Shown piece by piece: positions 9,403-20,121 of a stretch of 64,000 nt of DNA. A model generated the notes under the pieces. The model did no database searches. It saw only the letters and a list, made by a program, of their open reading frames with translations, and had not been told where the DNA came from. Location: contig WSXZ01000003.1 in assembly GCA_009773555.1 (NCBI GenBank), forward strand, positions 1 to 64,000, in the 5' to 3' direction. This stretch comes from Methylocystaceae bacterium. GTDB lineage: Bacteria; Pseudomonadota; Alphaproteobacteria; Rhizobiales; Beijerinckiaceae. The stretch's first letter is position 1. Each line of letters starts with the position of its first letter. The translations under genes were made by a program, and so were the position numbers.

Positions 9403-10344
9403 TCAATTGCGCGCCGCGCTCCACATCAGGAAGAGCGCAGCGTCGCCTGGCAGACCTTCGGGAAAATCGACGATTTGCGCGGCGATACGAAAGCCGCGAG
9501 GGTGTAGTTCATTCCGCCACCGATGAAAGACGTCGGCTGGCTCGCCGCGCAGAGTCGCCGGCCAATCGGGGTCTGGCGCATTGATTGCGCGGCCGCCGTC
9601 GGCGCAAAGCTGCGACGGAAACCGGATGAGCACATGTTCGGTGAGGCCGACCGCCGCACTGCGTCGCGCCTGCTCCAGCATCTCGCGCCATTGCGGGTCT
9701 GTCAGCCGCTGGCTCGCGAGATCACGAATGCGTTGTTCGCGCAGTTCGATCGCCACCCGTCGACGTTCGACGCGCTCGAGGTCGAGCTGACGCTCATGCG
9801 CCTCGACGAGTTCACGAAATTCCTGCGCCGTCGCGACGGCGCAGCGGTCGCCGGTTTGCTGCGGAAGCGAGATCAGCGGACGACGCCGATGCGCCTCCAA
9901 AGCCATCGCGGTAAAGCCTCCCGCCATCGCCTCCATGACTTCCTTGCGCAGCACGAGGCCGATGATCTTGTGCCCTTCGACGACGGGGATGCGTTTGAGG
10001 CTATGGCTCTCCATAATTCGCGCGATGTCTGGAACTTTGGCGAAGTCGGAAATCGATATCGCCGGCGACGTCATCACTTCGCGCAACGCGCGACCATTTG
10101 CGTGAAAGAGGGGCTTAGGCCTGTTGCGCAGCAGAAATTCCGGAATGGCGCCAAGGTCGGGCAGCGGCTGCGGGCGCGCCTGTTCAAGATTGCTGCGCGT
10201 CACGATTCCGATGGGCGCCAGCTCGTCGTCGACGACCGGCACGGCGCCTAGTCCGCATTCGGCGAGAAGTTTCGCGACGTAATCGAGATCCGCGTCCGCC
10301 GTCACATAAGGAAAGTTGCTGTTCATCAGATCGCGCGCGATCAT
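9403..10344 (-). CDS. Protein with paired CBS domains and a C-terminal extension
   Basis: 313 residues. Residues 1-55 (MIARDLMNSNFPYVTADADLDYVAKLLAECGLGAVPVVD region) and 88-145 (REVMTSPAISISDF...SLKRIPVVEGHKIIGLVLRK) are two CBS motifs, which usually bind adenosyl ligands and regulate a partner. Residues 165-225 are Arg/Glu-rich and probably helical. The last 90 residues are of unknown type. It lies 33 bp downstream of xthA on the same strand and may be co-transcribed. Confidence 0.82.
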   Translation of the reverse strand: MIARDLMNSNFPYVTADADLDYVAKLLAECGLGAVPVVDDELAPIGIVTRSNLEQARPQPLPDLGAIPEFLLRNRPKPLFHANGRALREVMTSPAISISDFAKVPDIARIMESHSLKRIPVVEGHKIIGLVLRKEVMEAMAGGFTAMALEAHRRRPLISLPQQTGDRCAVATAQEFRELVEAHERQLDLERVERRRVAIELREQRIRDLASQRLTDPQWREMLEQARRSAAVGLTEHVLIRFPSQLCADGGRAINAPDPDWPATLRGEPADVFHRWRNELHPRGFRIAAQIVDFPEGLPGDAALFLMWSAARN

Positions 10345-10377
10345 GCCGCCGTCTCGCCTCCCGATCCCCGTTTGCGC

Positions 10378-11193
10378 TCAGTCCGATAGTTCGATCGTCA
10401 CCGGCACGTGGTCGGACGGGCGGGTCCAGCTGCGCGCGTCGCGCAGCACGTCTAGACGTTCCAGCCCGCCGCCAAGCGCCTCGCTCACCAGAATATGGTC
10501 AAGCCGGCGCCCCCGGTTCGACGCCTCCCAATCGGCGGCGCGATAGCTCCACCATGTATAAAGCTTTTCGTCCGCCGGCACGAAATGGCGCATGGCGTCG
10601 ACCCAAGCGCCCGCCTGTAACACCGCGGTCAGCTTCTCCACCTCGACTGGGGTATGGCTCACGACTTTCAATAACGCCTTATGGCTCCAGACGTCATGTT
10701 CGAGCGGCGCGACATTTAGGTCTCCGACCAGCACCACGCGGCCGCGCGAGACCCCTTCGGCGACAATCCAGTCGCGCATTTCATCGAGGAAATCGAGCTT
10801 GTGCTGGAATTTCGGATTGATGTCGACGTCGGGTTCGTCGCCGCCGGCCGGCACATAGAAATTATGCAGCGATATCGGGCCGCTCCGGGCGTCGATTTCC
10901 ACACAGATATGACGCGCGTCGCCCTTTTCGCAGAAATCGCGCTTCTCGACGAAACGTAAGGGCCGCTTCGAAATGACGGCCACGCCGTGGTAGCCCTTCT
11001 GGCCGTTGATCGCGATATGCTCATAGCCCAGCGCATGGAGATCCTTCATCGGGAATTCGGCGTCCCGGCATTTCGTCTCCTGCAGGCAGAGCACGTCCGG
11101 CGCCCGGCTCTTGAGAAAGTCGGCGATCAGCGGCAGGCGCAGCCGCACGGAATTGATGTTCCAGGTGGTGATCTTCAGGCTTGCTGCTTTCAA
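10378..11193 (-). CDS. xthA: Exodeoxyribonuclease III
   Basis: 271 residues, typical length. Repairs abasic sites as AP endonuclease and 3'-5' exonuclease. Motifs of the EEP nuclease fold are clear: TTWNINSVRLRLP, CLQETKC (catalytic Glu), HNFYVPAGG, GDLNVAPLEHDVWS, YTWWSYR, RRLDHILVS, and SDHVPVTIEL (catalytic His) at the end. It is followed after 33 bp by the CBS gene and preceded by the DUF697 gene with 6 bp spacing, so it is likely in one transcription unit with both. Confidence 0.95.
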   Translation of the reverse strand: MKAASLKITTWNINSVRLRLPLIADFLKSRAPDVLCLQETKCRDAEFPMKDLHALGYEHIAINGQKGYHGVAVISKRPLRFVEKRDFCEKGDARHICVEIDARSGPISLHNFYVPAGGDEPDVDINPKFQHKLDFLDEMRDWIVAEGVSRGRVVLVGDLNVAPLEHDVWSHKALLKVVSHTPVEVEKLTAVLQAGAWVDAMRHFVPADEKLYTWWSYRAADWEASNRGRRLDHILVSEALGGGLERLDVLRDARSWTRPSDHVPVTIELSD

Positions 11194-11199
11194 TGCGGA

Positions 11200-12276
11200 T
11201 CAGCTCTTGGTCTTGTCGCCGAAGAGGAAAGGCGCGACATCCCTGACGCCCGGCTGCTTCTCGGCGATGAAGGGCGTCGGTCGGCAGACGGCCATGGCGG
11301 AAAGGCCGACTCGCGCGGTGAGAAGCCCATTTAATACGCCTTCGCCGAGCTTTGCCGAAATGCGTGCGGCGATGCCGTGGCCGAGCGCCTGCTGAAGGAT
11401 AGAGTCGCCGACCGCCACGCCGCCGGTGATGGCGAGATGCGCGCCGACCGAGCGGGCCAGCTTGAAGAAACCGAGCAGCCCCGGCTTGCCGCCGTAAATC
11501 TCCGCGATTTTTCGCATCAGCACGATCGCCTGGCCGACGACGAAAAGCACGTCGAGGAGCGCGCGCGGGCTGATCGCCGTGACGACGGAGACGCGTTTGG
11601 CGGCGCCGGCGATTTCGCGCCGCGCTTCTTGGTCCAGGGGCGCGACGAGATTACGCTCGGCCAGGGTGATCAGATCGCGTCCGTCGATAATCCGCTTCAA
11701 ATAGTCGTTGAGCAGCGCGCGCGCCCGGCCGGTGTCCGGACGATCTTCATAGAGCTTGCAAAGTTCGCCGACGCGCTCGCGCGCAGCCTTACCGTCATCG
11801 CTCGCATGCGCCTCGGCCAGCGCGGCATGCAGCTTGGCGATACGATTTTGCCGGCCGATGGCGCGAAACTCGCGCGTGAGGGAGATAATGGCCGCGACCG
11901 CGGCGAGGCCGGCAAGGACCAGGCCCAGCGTCCCGAGAATGGCGGAGTGGCGGAAAGAGTCTTCGACAACCCCCCATATCCACATCGTCAGCGCCAGGGA
12001 CAGAAGCCCGCTGACCGCGGAAAGGAAGATTCCGCCCCACGAGAAAACGTAGCGGCGCAGTATGCCATCGGCCTGCGCCGCTTCAACGGCCGCTTCATCC
12101 CCGGTCACGCCGTCCGCGAGCTGGGCGGCCTCAAGCGCGAAAGCGTCAAATTCCGCTTCGACAACCTCAATAGACGGCGTCCCGGCGTCGTCTGTAGACG
12201 GCGTCGCCTTGGCGGTGACCGTCTGGTCGCCTTCGAGGCGAAAAGCCCGTGGGCGCGGCCTGCGTTGCTCAGTCAT
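11200..12276 (-). CDS. YcjF/TIGR01620 (DUF697) family membrane protein
   Basis: 358 residues from ATG 12276 (MTEQRRPRPRAFRLEG). The open frame continues upstream to 12381 but without family character. A disordered acidic N-terminal region of about 95 residues is followed by two membrane helices (FLSAVSGLLSLALTMWIWG and ILGTLGLVLAGLAAVAAII). The DUF697-type C-terminal domain follows, with VSVVTAISPRALLDVLFVVGQAIVLMRKIAEIYGG and a Gly-rich helical region (ITGGVAVGDSILQQALGHG). The family is often next to the stress-associated ATPase YcjX, which is absent here. Function unknown. Confidence 0.85.
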   Translation of the reverse strand: MTEQRRPRPRAFRLEGDQTVTAKATPSTDDAGTPSIEVVEAEFDAFALEAAQLADGVTGDEAAVEAAQADGILRRYVFSWGGIFLSAVSGLLSLALTMWIWGVVEDSFRHSAILGTLGLVLAGLAAVAAIISLTREFRAIGRQNRIAKLHAALAEAHASDDGKAARERVGELCKLYEDRPDTGRARALLNDYLKRIIDGRDLITLAERNLVAPLDQEARREIAGAAKRVSVVTAISPRALLDVLFVVGQAIVLMRKIAEIYGGKPGLLGFFKLARSVGAHLAITGGVAVGDSILQQALGHGIAARISAKLGEGVLNGLLTARVGLSAMAVCRPTPFIAEKQPGVRDVAPFLFGDKTKS

Positions 12277-12504
12277 TCGATTCCTGATTTTGGCCTTCTT
12301 ACCGCCTCGCGTTCGAAAACGCGACGCATGGGTCTGTCGCCACAGCTTCCAGGGAGTGATTTCAAAAAAAGCCGCCCACAAGGCCTGGACGGCCGCCCTG
12401 AAATATAGGCGACCGTCCCGATTGAAAACGCTTATTGCGGCGCGATAGCGCCTCCTTTAGCATCCTGCGGCCTTTCGCTGTCGAGAAGTATCGCGTTTTC
12501 ACGG

Positions 12505-13098
12505 ATGAACTCCATCATTTACGACATCGTCGCCCTTGCGATCGGCTATTTGCTGGGCTCCATTCCCTTCGGTCTGCTGCTCACGCGCGTCGCGGGCACG
12601 ACCGATCTGCGCGCGATCGGCTCCGGCAATATCGGCGCGACCAATGTGTTGCGCACCGGGCGAAAGGATCTCGCGGCGGCGACGCTGCTCCTCGATGCGC
12701 TGAAAGGCACGGCGGCGGCGCTGATCGGCGCCTCGCTTTCGCCGGAAGGGGGCATGATCGCCGGCCTGGCCGCCTTCATCGGCCATATTGCGCCAGTCTG
12801 GCTGCAGTTTAGGGGCGGGAAAGGGGTCGCGACGTTTCTCGGCGTGCTCTTCGGGCTCAGCTGGCCGGCGGCGCTGATTTTCTGCGCTGTCTGGCTGTCG
12901 GCGGCGGCCCTGTCGCGTTACTCGTCGCTTGGCGCGCTGACCGCGAGCGCGACGGCGCCAGTGGTCCTGCTGATGCTCGGCCACAGAGCCGAAGCCTTTA
13001 CCGTTTCGGTGATGGCCGCAATCGTCTTCTATCGGCATCGAGAGAACATCGCCCGTCTGCGCGCCGGCACCGAAACGCGCATAGGACAGAAGGCGTGA
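12505..13098 (+). CDS. plsY: Glycerol-3-phosphate acyltransferase PlsY
   Basis: 197 residues. Membrane enzyme that acylates glycerol 3-phosphate with acyl-phosphate in phospholipid synthesis. The conserved motifs are in order: [15 protein letters not shown], the [14 protein letters not shown] loop, and [14 protein letters not shown]. About five helices. It overlaps dprA by 4 bases (GTGA), a common alphaproteobacterial arrangement. Confidence 0.95.
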   Translation: MNSIIYDIVALAIGYLLGSIPFGLLLTRVAGTTDLRAIGSGNIGATNVLRTGRKDLAAATLLLDALKGTAAALIGASLSPEGGMIAGLAAFIGHIAPVWLQFRGGKGVATFLGVLFGLSWPAALIFCAVWLSAAALSRYSSLGALTASATAPVVLLMLGHRAEAFTVSVMAAIVFYRHRENIARLRAGTETRIGQKA

Positions 13099-14387
13099 CC
13101 GAGGCGTCGCCAGGGCGGCTGAGCGAAGAGCAGCTCGTCGACTGGCTGAGGCTCATCCGCAGCGAAAATGTCGGGCCGCGCACCTTCAGACAGCTGATCA
13201 ATCGCTTCGGCGGCGCCGGCGCGGCGTTGGACGCGCTGCCGTCCCTCGCGGCGCGTTCCCTGCGCGGTCGGATCATCCGCATCGCCACGCGTGAGGAAGC
13301 GCTGCGCGAGATCGAGGCGGCGCGCGCGCTCGGCGTTCGCTTCGCCACCACGGGCGATCCGGACTATCCGCCGCTGCTGCGGGAAATCGTCGATGCGCCG
13401 CCGCTCATCGGAATGCGCGGCGTGTTCTGGACCGCGCAGCGGGACGGCGTGGCGATTGTCGGCTCGCGCAACGCTTCAGCTGCGGGTCTCGCCTTCGCCG
13501 AACGCCTTGCGCGCAGCCTCGCGCTCGAGAATTACGTCATTGTCTCTGGCCTCGCGCGCGGCATCGACGCCGTCGCGCATCGCGCCACGCTCGAAACCGG
13601 CACGATCGCCGTGCTCGCCGGCGGGCATGCGCGACCGTATCCCGCCGAACATGCGCGGCTTGTCGAAGAGATCGCCGAGAGGGGACTGATCGTCTCTGAA
13701 ATGCCCATCGAATGGGAGCCGCGCGGCCGCGATTTTCCGCGCCGAAATCGGATCATCTCCGGGCTCAGCCGCGCGACCATCGTCGTCGAGGCGGCGCGGC
13801 GTTCCGGCTCGCTGATCACGGCGCGTTTCGCCAATGAGCAGGGGCGAGAGGTCTTCGCCGTTCCGGGTTCGCCGCTCGATCCGCGCGCTGAAGGCGTCAA
13901 CGATCTCATTCGCCAAGGCGCGACGCTGTGTGCGCGTCCCGAGGACGTCACTTCGGTGCTCGCCGAGAACGCGGGAACTCCGCCGCGCAAGAATCTTTTT
14001 GACGACGACTCTCTCGAAGGACAGGACACGCTGATCGACGAATTGGATCTTTTCGCCGGCCTCGATGGCGCGGCGTTTGAGGAGAGGGCCGCTCCCAAGA
14101 GGTTCTCGCCACCAAGCCCTCCGCCAAGCCTGCCGCCAAGCCCGCCAGCGGATTGCGTCGCCGATCTTGATGCGCCCCCGCGAGGCGACGAGGCGCCTCA
14201 GCGCGACGCGCAGGAGGTTATCCTGTCCCTGCTCGGGCCTGCGCCTATCGCGATCGACGATCTCATCCGTGTCGCCGGATTGACGGCCCGCGAAGTGCAG
14301 GGAGTCCTCGTCGAACTCGACATCGAGGGGCGCTTGCAGCGTCACGGCGCCAGCAGCGTTTCCCTCGTAATCAACTATAAGTTGTAA
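13095..14387 (+). CDS. dprA: DNA-processing protein DprA
   Basis: 430 residues, GTG start overlapping the plsY stop. DprA loads RecA on incoming single-stranded DNA during transformation. An N-terminal HhH-like part ([21 protein letters not shown]) is followed by the Rossmann-type DNA-binding domain with the [17 protein letters not shown] and [13 protein letters not shown] motifs. The [21 protein letters not shown] and [23 protein letters not shown] motifs come next. A Pro-rich linker at about 335-355 leads to a C-terminal winged-helix domain ([22 protein letters not shown]). Length is normal for long alphaproteobacterial DprA. Confidence 0.95.
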   Translation: MTEASPGRLSEEQLVDWLRLIRSENVGPRTFRQLINRFGGAGAALDALPSLAARSLRGRIIRIATREEALREIEAARALGVRFATTGDPDYPPLLREIVDAPPLIGMRGVFWTAQRDGVAIVGSRNASAAGLAFAERLARSLALENYVIVSGLARGIDAVAHRATLETGTIAVLAGGHARPYPAEHARLVEEIAERGLIVSEMPIEWEPRGRDFPRRNRIISGLSRATIVVEAARRSGSLITARFANEQGREVFAVPGSPLDPRAEGVNDLIRQGATLCARPEDVTSVLAENAGTPPRKNLFDDDSLEGQDTLIDELDLFAGLDGAAFEERAAPKRFSPPSPPPSLPPSPPADCVADLDAPPRGDEAPQRDAQEVILSLLGPAPIAIDDLIRVAGLTAREVQGVLVELDIEGRLQRHGASSVSLVINYKL

Positions 14388-14388
14388 A

Positions 14389-14634
14389 TTATGCCGAGCG
14401 GTCGATTGAATAGCCGCCAAGCTCGCGCGCCCGCATATCCGCCTCGGCGCGGGCGAGGTTCAAGAAATAGCAGAGCATGGGCATGTCGCAGCGACTGGCA
14501 AGTTTAGCCATTTCGTCTGACATATCAGCGATATAGGATGCGATTGACGCCGCTTCCTCATGAGTTTTGGCAGTCTCCGCAGCCGTTCCACGGGGTTCAT
14601 TGAAATCTTTCTGAGAAGCATCTGGCCGGGGCAT
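14389..14634 (-). CDS. Small conserved-looking hypothetical protein
   Basis: 81 residues, soluble, mostly helical by composition (KTHEEAASIASYIADMSDEMAKLASRC and LCYFLNLARAEADMRAREL). It ends one base after the dprA stop on the opposite strand. Codon use matches its neighbours and the helices look real, but no family name can be given. Upstream 14640-14770 is AT-richer and probably holds its promoter. Confidence 0.7.
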   Translation of the reverse strand: MPRPDASQKDFNEPRGTAAETAKTHEEAASIASYIADMSDEMAKLASRCDMPMLCYFLNLARAEADMRARELGGYSIDRSA

Positions 14635-14771
14635 CGCTGTCAGTCTCCACGGACGACGAGGCGGGTTATGAATAAGGTAAGCATCAGACTTTCTTATATT
14701 TTTCTTCCATCACGCCTATCCCGTGTCAAGAACAAAATTCTATCAAAAGTTGTAATGCTGCTAGGGGGCCG

Positions 14772-15236
14772 CTACAGACGTTTCAATCGGTCGAGCGCGC
14801 CCTGCAGGATATAGGCGGCCGCCATTCGGTCGACGACTTCGGCCCGTTTGGCGCGCGAGGCGTTCTGCGCGATCAATTCGCGCGTTACCGCCGCGGTCGA
14901 CAGGCGCTCGTCCCAGAAGGCGAAGGGCAGGGATGCGAGCTTAGAAAGATTCCGCATGAAGGCGCGCGTCGCCTGCGCGCGCGGCCCTTCGGTGCCGTCC
15001 ATATTGAGCGGCAGCCCGACCACCAGCGCGCAAATATCGAAATCGGCCGCGCGTTTGAGAAGCGCGGCGGCGTCCTGAGAAAACTTCGCTCGCGCGATCG
15101 TATCAAGGGGCGACGCGAGCCGCCGCTCAACGTCCGAAAGCGCCAATCCGATGGTTTTGGTCCCGAGATCCAATCCCATCAGCCGGCCCTTAGGCGGCAG
15201 AAGCGCCGCCAGTTCTTCAAGGGTCGTCGCGCGCAT
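14772..15236 (-). CDS. ruvX: RuvX/YqgF, Holliday-junction resolvase-like nuclease (pre-16S rRNA processing)
   Basis: 154 residues from ATG 15236; a GTG six bases upstream and an open frame to 15269 are alternatives. RNase H-like fold: GLDLGTKTIGLALSD (first catalytic Asp), CALVVGLPLNMDGTEGPRA, PFAFWDERLSTAAVTREL (Glu), and AEVVDRMAAAYILQGALD (last Asp). It lies divergent from gatC. Confidence 0.93.
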   Translation of the reverse strand: MRATTLEELAALLPPKGRLMGLDLGTKTIGLALSDVERRLASPLDTIARAKFSQDAAALLKRAADFDICALVVGLPLNMDGTEGPRAQATRAFMRNLSKLASLPFAFWDERLSTAAVTRELIAQNASRAKRAEVVDRMAAAYILQGALDRLKRL

Positions 15237-15390
15237 GCTCACCGCGATTTCGCTAACACGCCGCCGCATTTCCGCAAACTCGGCTGGCTCCGCGCTTCGG
15301 CTTTTTGCCTCTGCGATCCGCTTCGCAACATTGCGCCGCGAAAGGCCAAGCGCTATAGCGCCCGTCGAGACCTTTCTTGCGGAGCCCTAG

Positions 15391-15678
15391 ATGTCCGTTG
15401 ATTCCGCGACCGTCCGCCGGATCGCCCATCTCTCGCGTATCGCCATCGAAGACAGCGAGGTCGAGCGCCTTCGCGGCGAACTCAACGCCATCCTGGCTTT
15501 CGTGGAGACGTTGAGCGAGGTCGATGTCGAGGGCGTTGAGCCGTTGACCTCCGCCTTGCCGATGCAAATGAAGAAGCGCGCCGACGTCGTGACCGACGGC
15601 GGCATCGCCGATGAGATTCTCGCCAACGCGCCTTTGCGGGAGGATCATTATTTCGTCGTGCCCAAGGTGATCGAATAG
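15391..15678 (+). CDS. gatC: Asp-tRNA(Asn)/Glu-tRNA(Gln) amidotransferase subunit C
   Basis: 95 residues, full length. The small GatC subunit stabilises GatA in the tRNA-dependent amidotransferase. Typical features: [34 protein letters not shown] at the start and the [23 protein letters not shown] segment. It is 52 bp upstream of gatA. Confidence 0.96.
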   Translation: MSVDSATVRRIAHLSRIAIEDSEVERLRGELNAILAFVETLSEVDVEGVEPLTSALPMQMKKRADVVTDGGIADEILANAPLREDHYFVVPKVIE

Positions 15679-15730
15679 CGCTTGTCGCGCCGGCGCCGCG
15701 CATGCGGCGGCATCAGATATAAAGGGACAA

Positions 15731-17221
15731 ATGTCCGACCCCACGCATCTTTCATTGGCCGAGGCGCGCGACGCGCTCAAATCCAAACAGCTTTCCGCCG
15801 TTGAACTGGCGCAGGCGCATATCGACGCCATCAGCAAATCGCGCGCGCTCAACTGCTTCATCACGGAGACGCCGGAGTTCGCGCTGGCGCAGGCGCAAGA
15901 GAGCGACGCGCGCATTGCGCGCGGCGATGCGCGACCGCTTGAAGGTCTGCCGCTCGGCATAAAGGATCTCTATTGCTCCAAAGGCGTGCGAACGACGGCG
16001 GGGAGCCGAATTCTCGACGACTTCACGCCGACATATGAATCGACAGTCTCGGCGAATTTGTTGCGTGACGGCGCGGCCACGCTCGGCAAGCTCAATCTCG
16101 ACGAATTCGCGATGGGGTCGTCGAATGAAACGAGCGCCTTTGGCCCCGTTGTTTCGCCGTGGCGCCGCGCCGCGGATCCCGATGCCAAGATCGTGCCGGG
16201 CGGTTCTTCGGGGGGCTCGTCGTCGGCGGTGGCCGCACGTCTTTGTCTTGGCGCCACGGCGACAGATACAGGCGGCTCGATCCGTCAGCCCGCCGCCTTC
16301 ACCGGCACTGTCGGCATCAAGCCGACCTACGGCCGCTGCTCGCGCTGGGGCATCGTCGCCTTCGCGTCGTCGCTGGATCAAGCGGGTCCGATCACGCGCA
16401 CCGTGCGCGACGCAGCGATCATGCTCAGGTCGATGGCCGGCCACGATCCGAAAGACACGACCAGCGTCGATGCGCCTGTGCCGGACTACGAAGCCGCCGT
16501 CGGCGCCTCCGTGAAGGGACGCCGCATCGGCGTGCCGAAGGAATATCGCATCGACGGAATGTCGGCGGAGATCGCCGCCTTATGGGATAGAGGCGCCGCT
16601 TGGCTGAAGGACGCGGGCGCGGAGATCGTCGAAATCTCCCTGCCGCATACGCGCTACGCCTTGCCGACATATTACATTATCGCGCCGGCTGAAGCCTCGT
16701 CCAATCTCGCGCGCTACGACGGCGTGCGTTACGGGTGTCGTGAGCAGGGTCGCGACGTCAGCGAAATGTACGAGAAGACGCGCGCGGCGGGCTTTGGTCC
16801 GGAGGTGCGGCGGCGCATTATGATCGGCACTTATGTGCTCTCCGCCGGCTATTACGACGCTTATTATGTCCGTGCGCAGAAAGTCCGCAGCCTGATCAAG
16901 CGCGACTTTGACGAAGCCTTCGCGTCCGGCGTCGACGCCGTCCTGACGCCGGCGACGCCGTCGACCGCCTTCGCGCAAGGAGAGAAGGGCTCGGCCGATC
17001 CCGTAGAAATGTATCTCAACGACGTGTTCACCGTTACAGTGAACATGGCCGGTCTTCCCGGCGTCGCCGTTCCGGGCGGTCTCGCGGCGAACGGCTTGCC
17101 GCTGGGGTTGCAGCTCATCGGCAAAGCATTCGACGAAGAGACGCTGTTCTCTCTCGCCGCGGCGATCGAACGGGCGGCGCCGAAGATCGAACTTCCGCAG
17201 CCATGGTGGCGCGAGGGCTGA
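15731..17221 (+). CDS. gatA: Asp-tRNA(Asn)/Glu-tRNA(Gln) amidotransferase subunit A
   Basis: 496 residues. Amidase-signature enzyme that releases ammonia from glutamine. The catalytic Lys is in [10 protein letters not shown], and the Gly/Ser-rich signature with catalytic Ser residues is [14 protein letters not shown] followed by [17 protein letters not shown]. Length and order with gatC are normal. It is followed immediately by a chorismate mutase gene (ATGA overlap). Confidence 0.97.
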   Translation: MSDPTHLSLAEARDALKSKQLSAVELAQAHIDAISKSRALNCFITETPEFALAQAQESDARIARGDARPLEGLPLGIKDLYCSKGVRTTAGSRILDDFTPTYESTVSANLLRDGAATLGKLNLDEFAMGSSNETSAFGPVVSPWRRAADPDAKIVPGGSSGGSSSAVAARLCLGATATDTGGSIRQPAAFTGTVGIKPTYGRCSRWGIVAFASSLDQAGPITRTVRDAAIMLRSMAGHDPKDTTSVDAPVPDYEAAVGASVKGRRIGVPKEYRIDGMSAEIAALWDRGAAWLKDAGAEIVEISLPHTRYALPTYYIIAPAEASSNLARYDGVRYGCREQGRDVSEMYEKTRAAGFGPEVRRRIMIGTYVLSAGYYDAYYVRAQKVRSLIKRDFDEAFASGVDAVLTPATPSTAFAQGEKGSADPVEMYLNDVFTVTVNMAGLPGVAVPGGLAANGLPLGLQLIGKAFDEETLFSLAAAIERAAPKIELPQPWWREG

Positions 17222-17604
17222 TGATGACGACGCCGAGCGCTGAAAAGGACATTGCGGAACGCCCGCAGCAAGCGCTGCAGGACGAAATGTCCGACGTGCG
17301 TCGTTTGATCGACGAGCTGGACGAAGAGCTTGTGGCGCTGCTCGCAAAGCGCCAGCGACAGATCGAGCGGGCCGCAAGGATCAAACCCGCGCTGGGACTC
17401 CCCGCCAATGTCCCCGAGCGCGTCGACGAAGTGTTGGCGCATGTGCTTGGCGCCGCGCGCCGCGAGGGACTGTCGGTCGAGGTCGCGATGACCCTGTGGC
17501 GCACGCTGATCGACTGGTCGATCTGCTACGAAGAGCGGCTGATGGGCGCTCGCGCGCTAAAGGGCGACTCTCAAGGATCGGCGGACGGTGACCGCTCTTC
17601 CTGA
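17221..17604 (+). CDS. Chorismate mutase, AroQ class
   Basis: 127 residues from the ATG that shares its A with the gatA stop. The AroQ helical pattern is visible: VRRLIDELDEELVALLAKRQRQIERAARIKP, then VPERVDEVLAHVLGAARREGLSVEVAMTLWRTLIDWSICYEER. It converts chorismate to prephenate. It may be translationally coupled to gatA, and its tail overlaps the end of the next gene on the other strand by about 34 bases. Confidence 0.9.
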   Translation: MMTTPSAEKDIAERPQQALQDEMSDVRRLIDELDEELVALLAKRQRQIERAARIKPALGLPANVPERVDEVLAHVLGAARREGLSVEVAMTLWRTLIDWSICYEERLMGARALKGDSQGSADGDRSS

Positions 17605-17903
17605 TCGCCGTTGGAGGTTTTTGTCTTCACGCGGACGAAACCGTTGCGGATCGACCAGCGCAGGAAAATTAGCCACCACCAATAAAAACGCCGCGACAGC
17701 CTGTGAGCGCCCGGGGAGTGCGGGGCGAGGATCGCAAGGCCCAAAGGAAACATCCACACCCCGAAGACGGGAAGCGGCGCAAGAATGGTTCCGCCGAGGA
17801 TCAGGCCGACGCCCACCGGAATGCTCACGAAGCGGGGCGCGCCGCGCATGCGGGCGATGACGCCTTTTCGGCGGCGGTCCTCAGAATTCCGTTCCGTGGC
17901 CAT
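17571..17903 (-). CDS. Small PGPGW-like transmembrane protein
   Basis: 110 residues. A basic N-terminus is followed by two close membrane segments ([20 protein letters not shown] and [17 protein letters not shown]) and a third hydrophobic patch ([12 protein letters not shown]). The [20 protein letters not shown] pattern resembles the PGPGW putative membrane-protein family. Function unknown. Its end overlaps the chorismate mutase gene convergently. Confidence 0.72.
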   Translation of the reverse strand: MATERNSEDRRRKGVIARMRGAPRFVSIPVGVGLILGGTILAPLPVFGVWMFPLGLAILAPHSPGAHRLSRRFYWWWLIFLRWSIRNGFVRVKTKTSNGDQEERSPSADP

Positions 17904-17990
17904 CTCGCCCGTTTCCTTCTGCTGCGCGCCGGCCGTTCCGCTCTTGCGAAGCGTGGTTTATATGGAAGGCGTAAGTTTAGCGAGGCGGAT

Positions 17991-19460
17991 ATGACGACAC
18001 AGGCGGCTCCCAACAAGCTCATCAGCGGCGCAACCGGCGACTGGGAAGTCGTGATCGGCATGGAGATACATGCGCAGGTGACGAGCAACGCCAAGCTCTT
18101 CTCCGGCGCTTCCGCGGAGTATGGCGGCGCGCCGAACGATCACGTGTCCCTAGTCGATGCGGCCATGCCGGGCATGCTGCCGGTCATCAACGAGGAATGC
18201 GTCAAACAGGCAATCCGCACAGGTCTCGGCCTAGAGGCCAAGATCAACCTGCGTTCGGTTTTCGACCGCAAGAACTATTTCTATCCCGACCTGCCGCAGG
18301 GCTACCAGATCTCTCAGTACAAACATCCGATCGTCGGCGAAGGCGTCGTGATCGTCGACGTATCGGCGAGCGAGCGCATCACCGTGGGCATCGAACGTCT
18401 GCATCTCGAGCAGGACGCCGGCAAGTCGCTGCATGATCTTTCGGCGACCGAAAGCCACGTCGATCTCAACCGCAGCGGCGTCGCGCTCATGGAGATCGTC
18501 TCCAAGCCCGACCTGCGTTCGGCGGAAGAGGCGCGCGCCTATGTTTCGAAGCTGCGGACAATCTTGCGCTACATCGGCTCCTGCGACGGCAACATGGAGC
18601 AGGGTTCGCTGCGCGCCGACGTCAACGTCTCCGTGCGCCGCCCCGGCGCGCCGCTCGGCACGCGCTGCGAAATCAAGAACGTCAACTCCATCCGCTTCAT
18701 CGGCCAGGCGATTGAGGTCGAAGCGCGTCGACAGATCGGCATTCTCGAAGACGGCGGCGCGATCGCCCAGGAGACGCGGCTCTTCGATCCGGGGAGGGGA
18801 GAGACGCGTTCGATGCGCTCCAAGGAGGAAGCGCATGATTACCGGTACTTTCCCGATCCGGATTTGCTGCCGCTCGAGTTCGACCAGCCCTATGTCGACG
18901 CGCTAAGGGCGCAGTTGCCGGAGCTGCCCGACGCGAAGCGCGCGCGCTTTATCGAACAATACGGGCTGCCGCCTTACGACGCCGGCGTGCTTGTGATGGA
19001 GCGCGCGGCCGCCGACTATTTCGAAGAGACGGCGAAGGGGCGCGACGCCAAGCTTGCGGCCAACTGGGTGATCAACGAGTTGTTTGGCCGTCTGAACAAG
19101 GAGGGGCTCGACGTCACGCGCTCGCCAGTGTCGGCGCGGGCTCTGGGCGCGATCATCGACCTCATCTTGGAGAATGTTATTTCCGGCAAGCTCGCCAAGG
19201 ATCTTTTCGAGATCGTCTGGACGGAAGGCGGCGACCCCAAGGAGATCGTCGAAGCGCGCGGCATGAAGCAGGTGACCGACACGGGCGCCATTGAAGCCGC
19301 CGTCGACGCCGTCATCGCCGCCAATCCTGACAAGGTAGAGCAGGCGAAGGCGAAGCCGACGATGCTCGGCTGGTTCGTCGGACAGGTGATGAAGCAGACG
19401 GGCGGCAAGGCGAATCCGCAGTCGGTGAACGAGCTGCTCAAGCGCAAGTTGGGCGTCTGA
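17991..19460 (+). CDS. gatB: Asp-tRNA(Asn)/Glu-tRNA(Gln) amidotransferase subunit B
   Basis: 489 residues from ATG 17991; the open frame begins far upstream over the reverse-strand gene and is not used. GatB binds tRNA and phosphorylates the charged carboxylate. Motifs: [11 protein letters not shown] near the start, [59 protein letters not shown] and the C-terminal GatB/YqeY helical domain ending [21 protein letters not shown]. It is split from gatCA by two genes. Confidence 0.97.
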   Translation: MTTQAAPNKLISGATGDWEVVIGMEIHAQVTSNAKLFSGASAEYGGAPNDHVSLVDAAMPGMLPVINEECVKQAIRTGLGLEAKINLRSVFDRKNYFYPDLPQGYQISQYKHPIVGEGVVIVDVSASERITVGIERLHLEQDAGKSLHDLSATESHVDLNRSGVALMEIVSKPDLRSAEEARAYVSKLRTILRYIGSCDGNMEQGSLRADVNVSVRRPGAPLGTRCEIKNVNSIRFIGQAIEVEARRQIGILEDGGAIAQETRLFDPGRGETRSMRSKEEAHDYRYFPDPDLLPLEFDQPYVDALRAQLPELPDAKRARFIEQYGLPPYDAGVLVMERAAADYFEETAKGRDAKLAANWVINELFGRLNKEGLDVTRSPVSARALGAIIDLILENVISGKLAKDLFEIVWTEGGDPKEIVEARGMKQVTDTGAIEAAVDAVIAANPDKVEQAKAKPTMLGWFVGQVMKQTGGKANPQSVNELLKRKLGV

Positions 19461-20121
19461 CGCGCGCCCGTTCGTCGAAAAAACGAATCAGTTCACGACA
19501 CGCGCTGCGCGATTCTTCTCCCTGCGAAGCTGTCGCGCGCCAATTTTTTTTGATCCGACCGCGCTGATCACAATTTTTTTTTCTCTCCGAATGCGCGGCC
19601 TCGCGCGCGCCTTTGAGACGCGCGAGGTCGGCGCCACTCCACGTCCTCCGTCTCTCCGCCGGCGTCGAGTCGCCCGACCGGCACAGGCGCGTTCCGCAGT
19701 TTTTCATCGTGTTCCGATAGATTGCGCCACCGACGATCTCGGGCAGAGTGCGCGCGTCGCAACTGTTCGCGGATACGAAAGCAAATCAAGTAATTGAACA
19801 GCAGGCGCGACTTGCGCCAAAGCGTGCGTCAGCACGTCTGGAAGCCTTCTCGGAGCGGATGTCGCCAACCGAATCCGCGCGCGGATCGTCGTTAATAGAA
19901 CGCATAGCGCAAACCTGTCGCGATAGTCTCGCCGAAGCGTTTGCAAAGCAGCTTCGCGATCATTTTGCTTGTCGCGCGACAGCGCTCAACATGCCTCGTC
20001 ATGCGTTGCGTCGATCACTTCTGCGCGCGCGGCACTTGAACGACTGCTTAACCGCGTTACGCTATTTGCGCGTATTGTCGGTGGACCATAGTTCCGGCAA
20101 TTCGGATCAAGGGGACTTATT
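19461..20121. other. Intergenic region without a supported gene
   Basis: 660 bases. Several open frames on both strands give no coherent protein (Arg-rich, overlapping each other). Two T-runs (8 and 9 T, near 19545 and 19577) stand out. A promoter for the histone-like gene is expected near the right end, but none can be assigned. Confidence 0.45.
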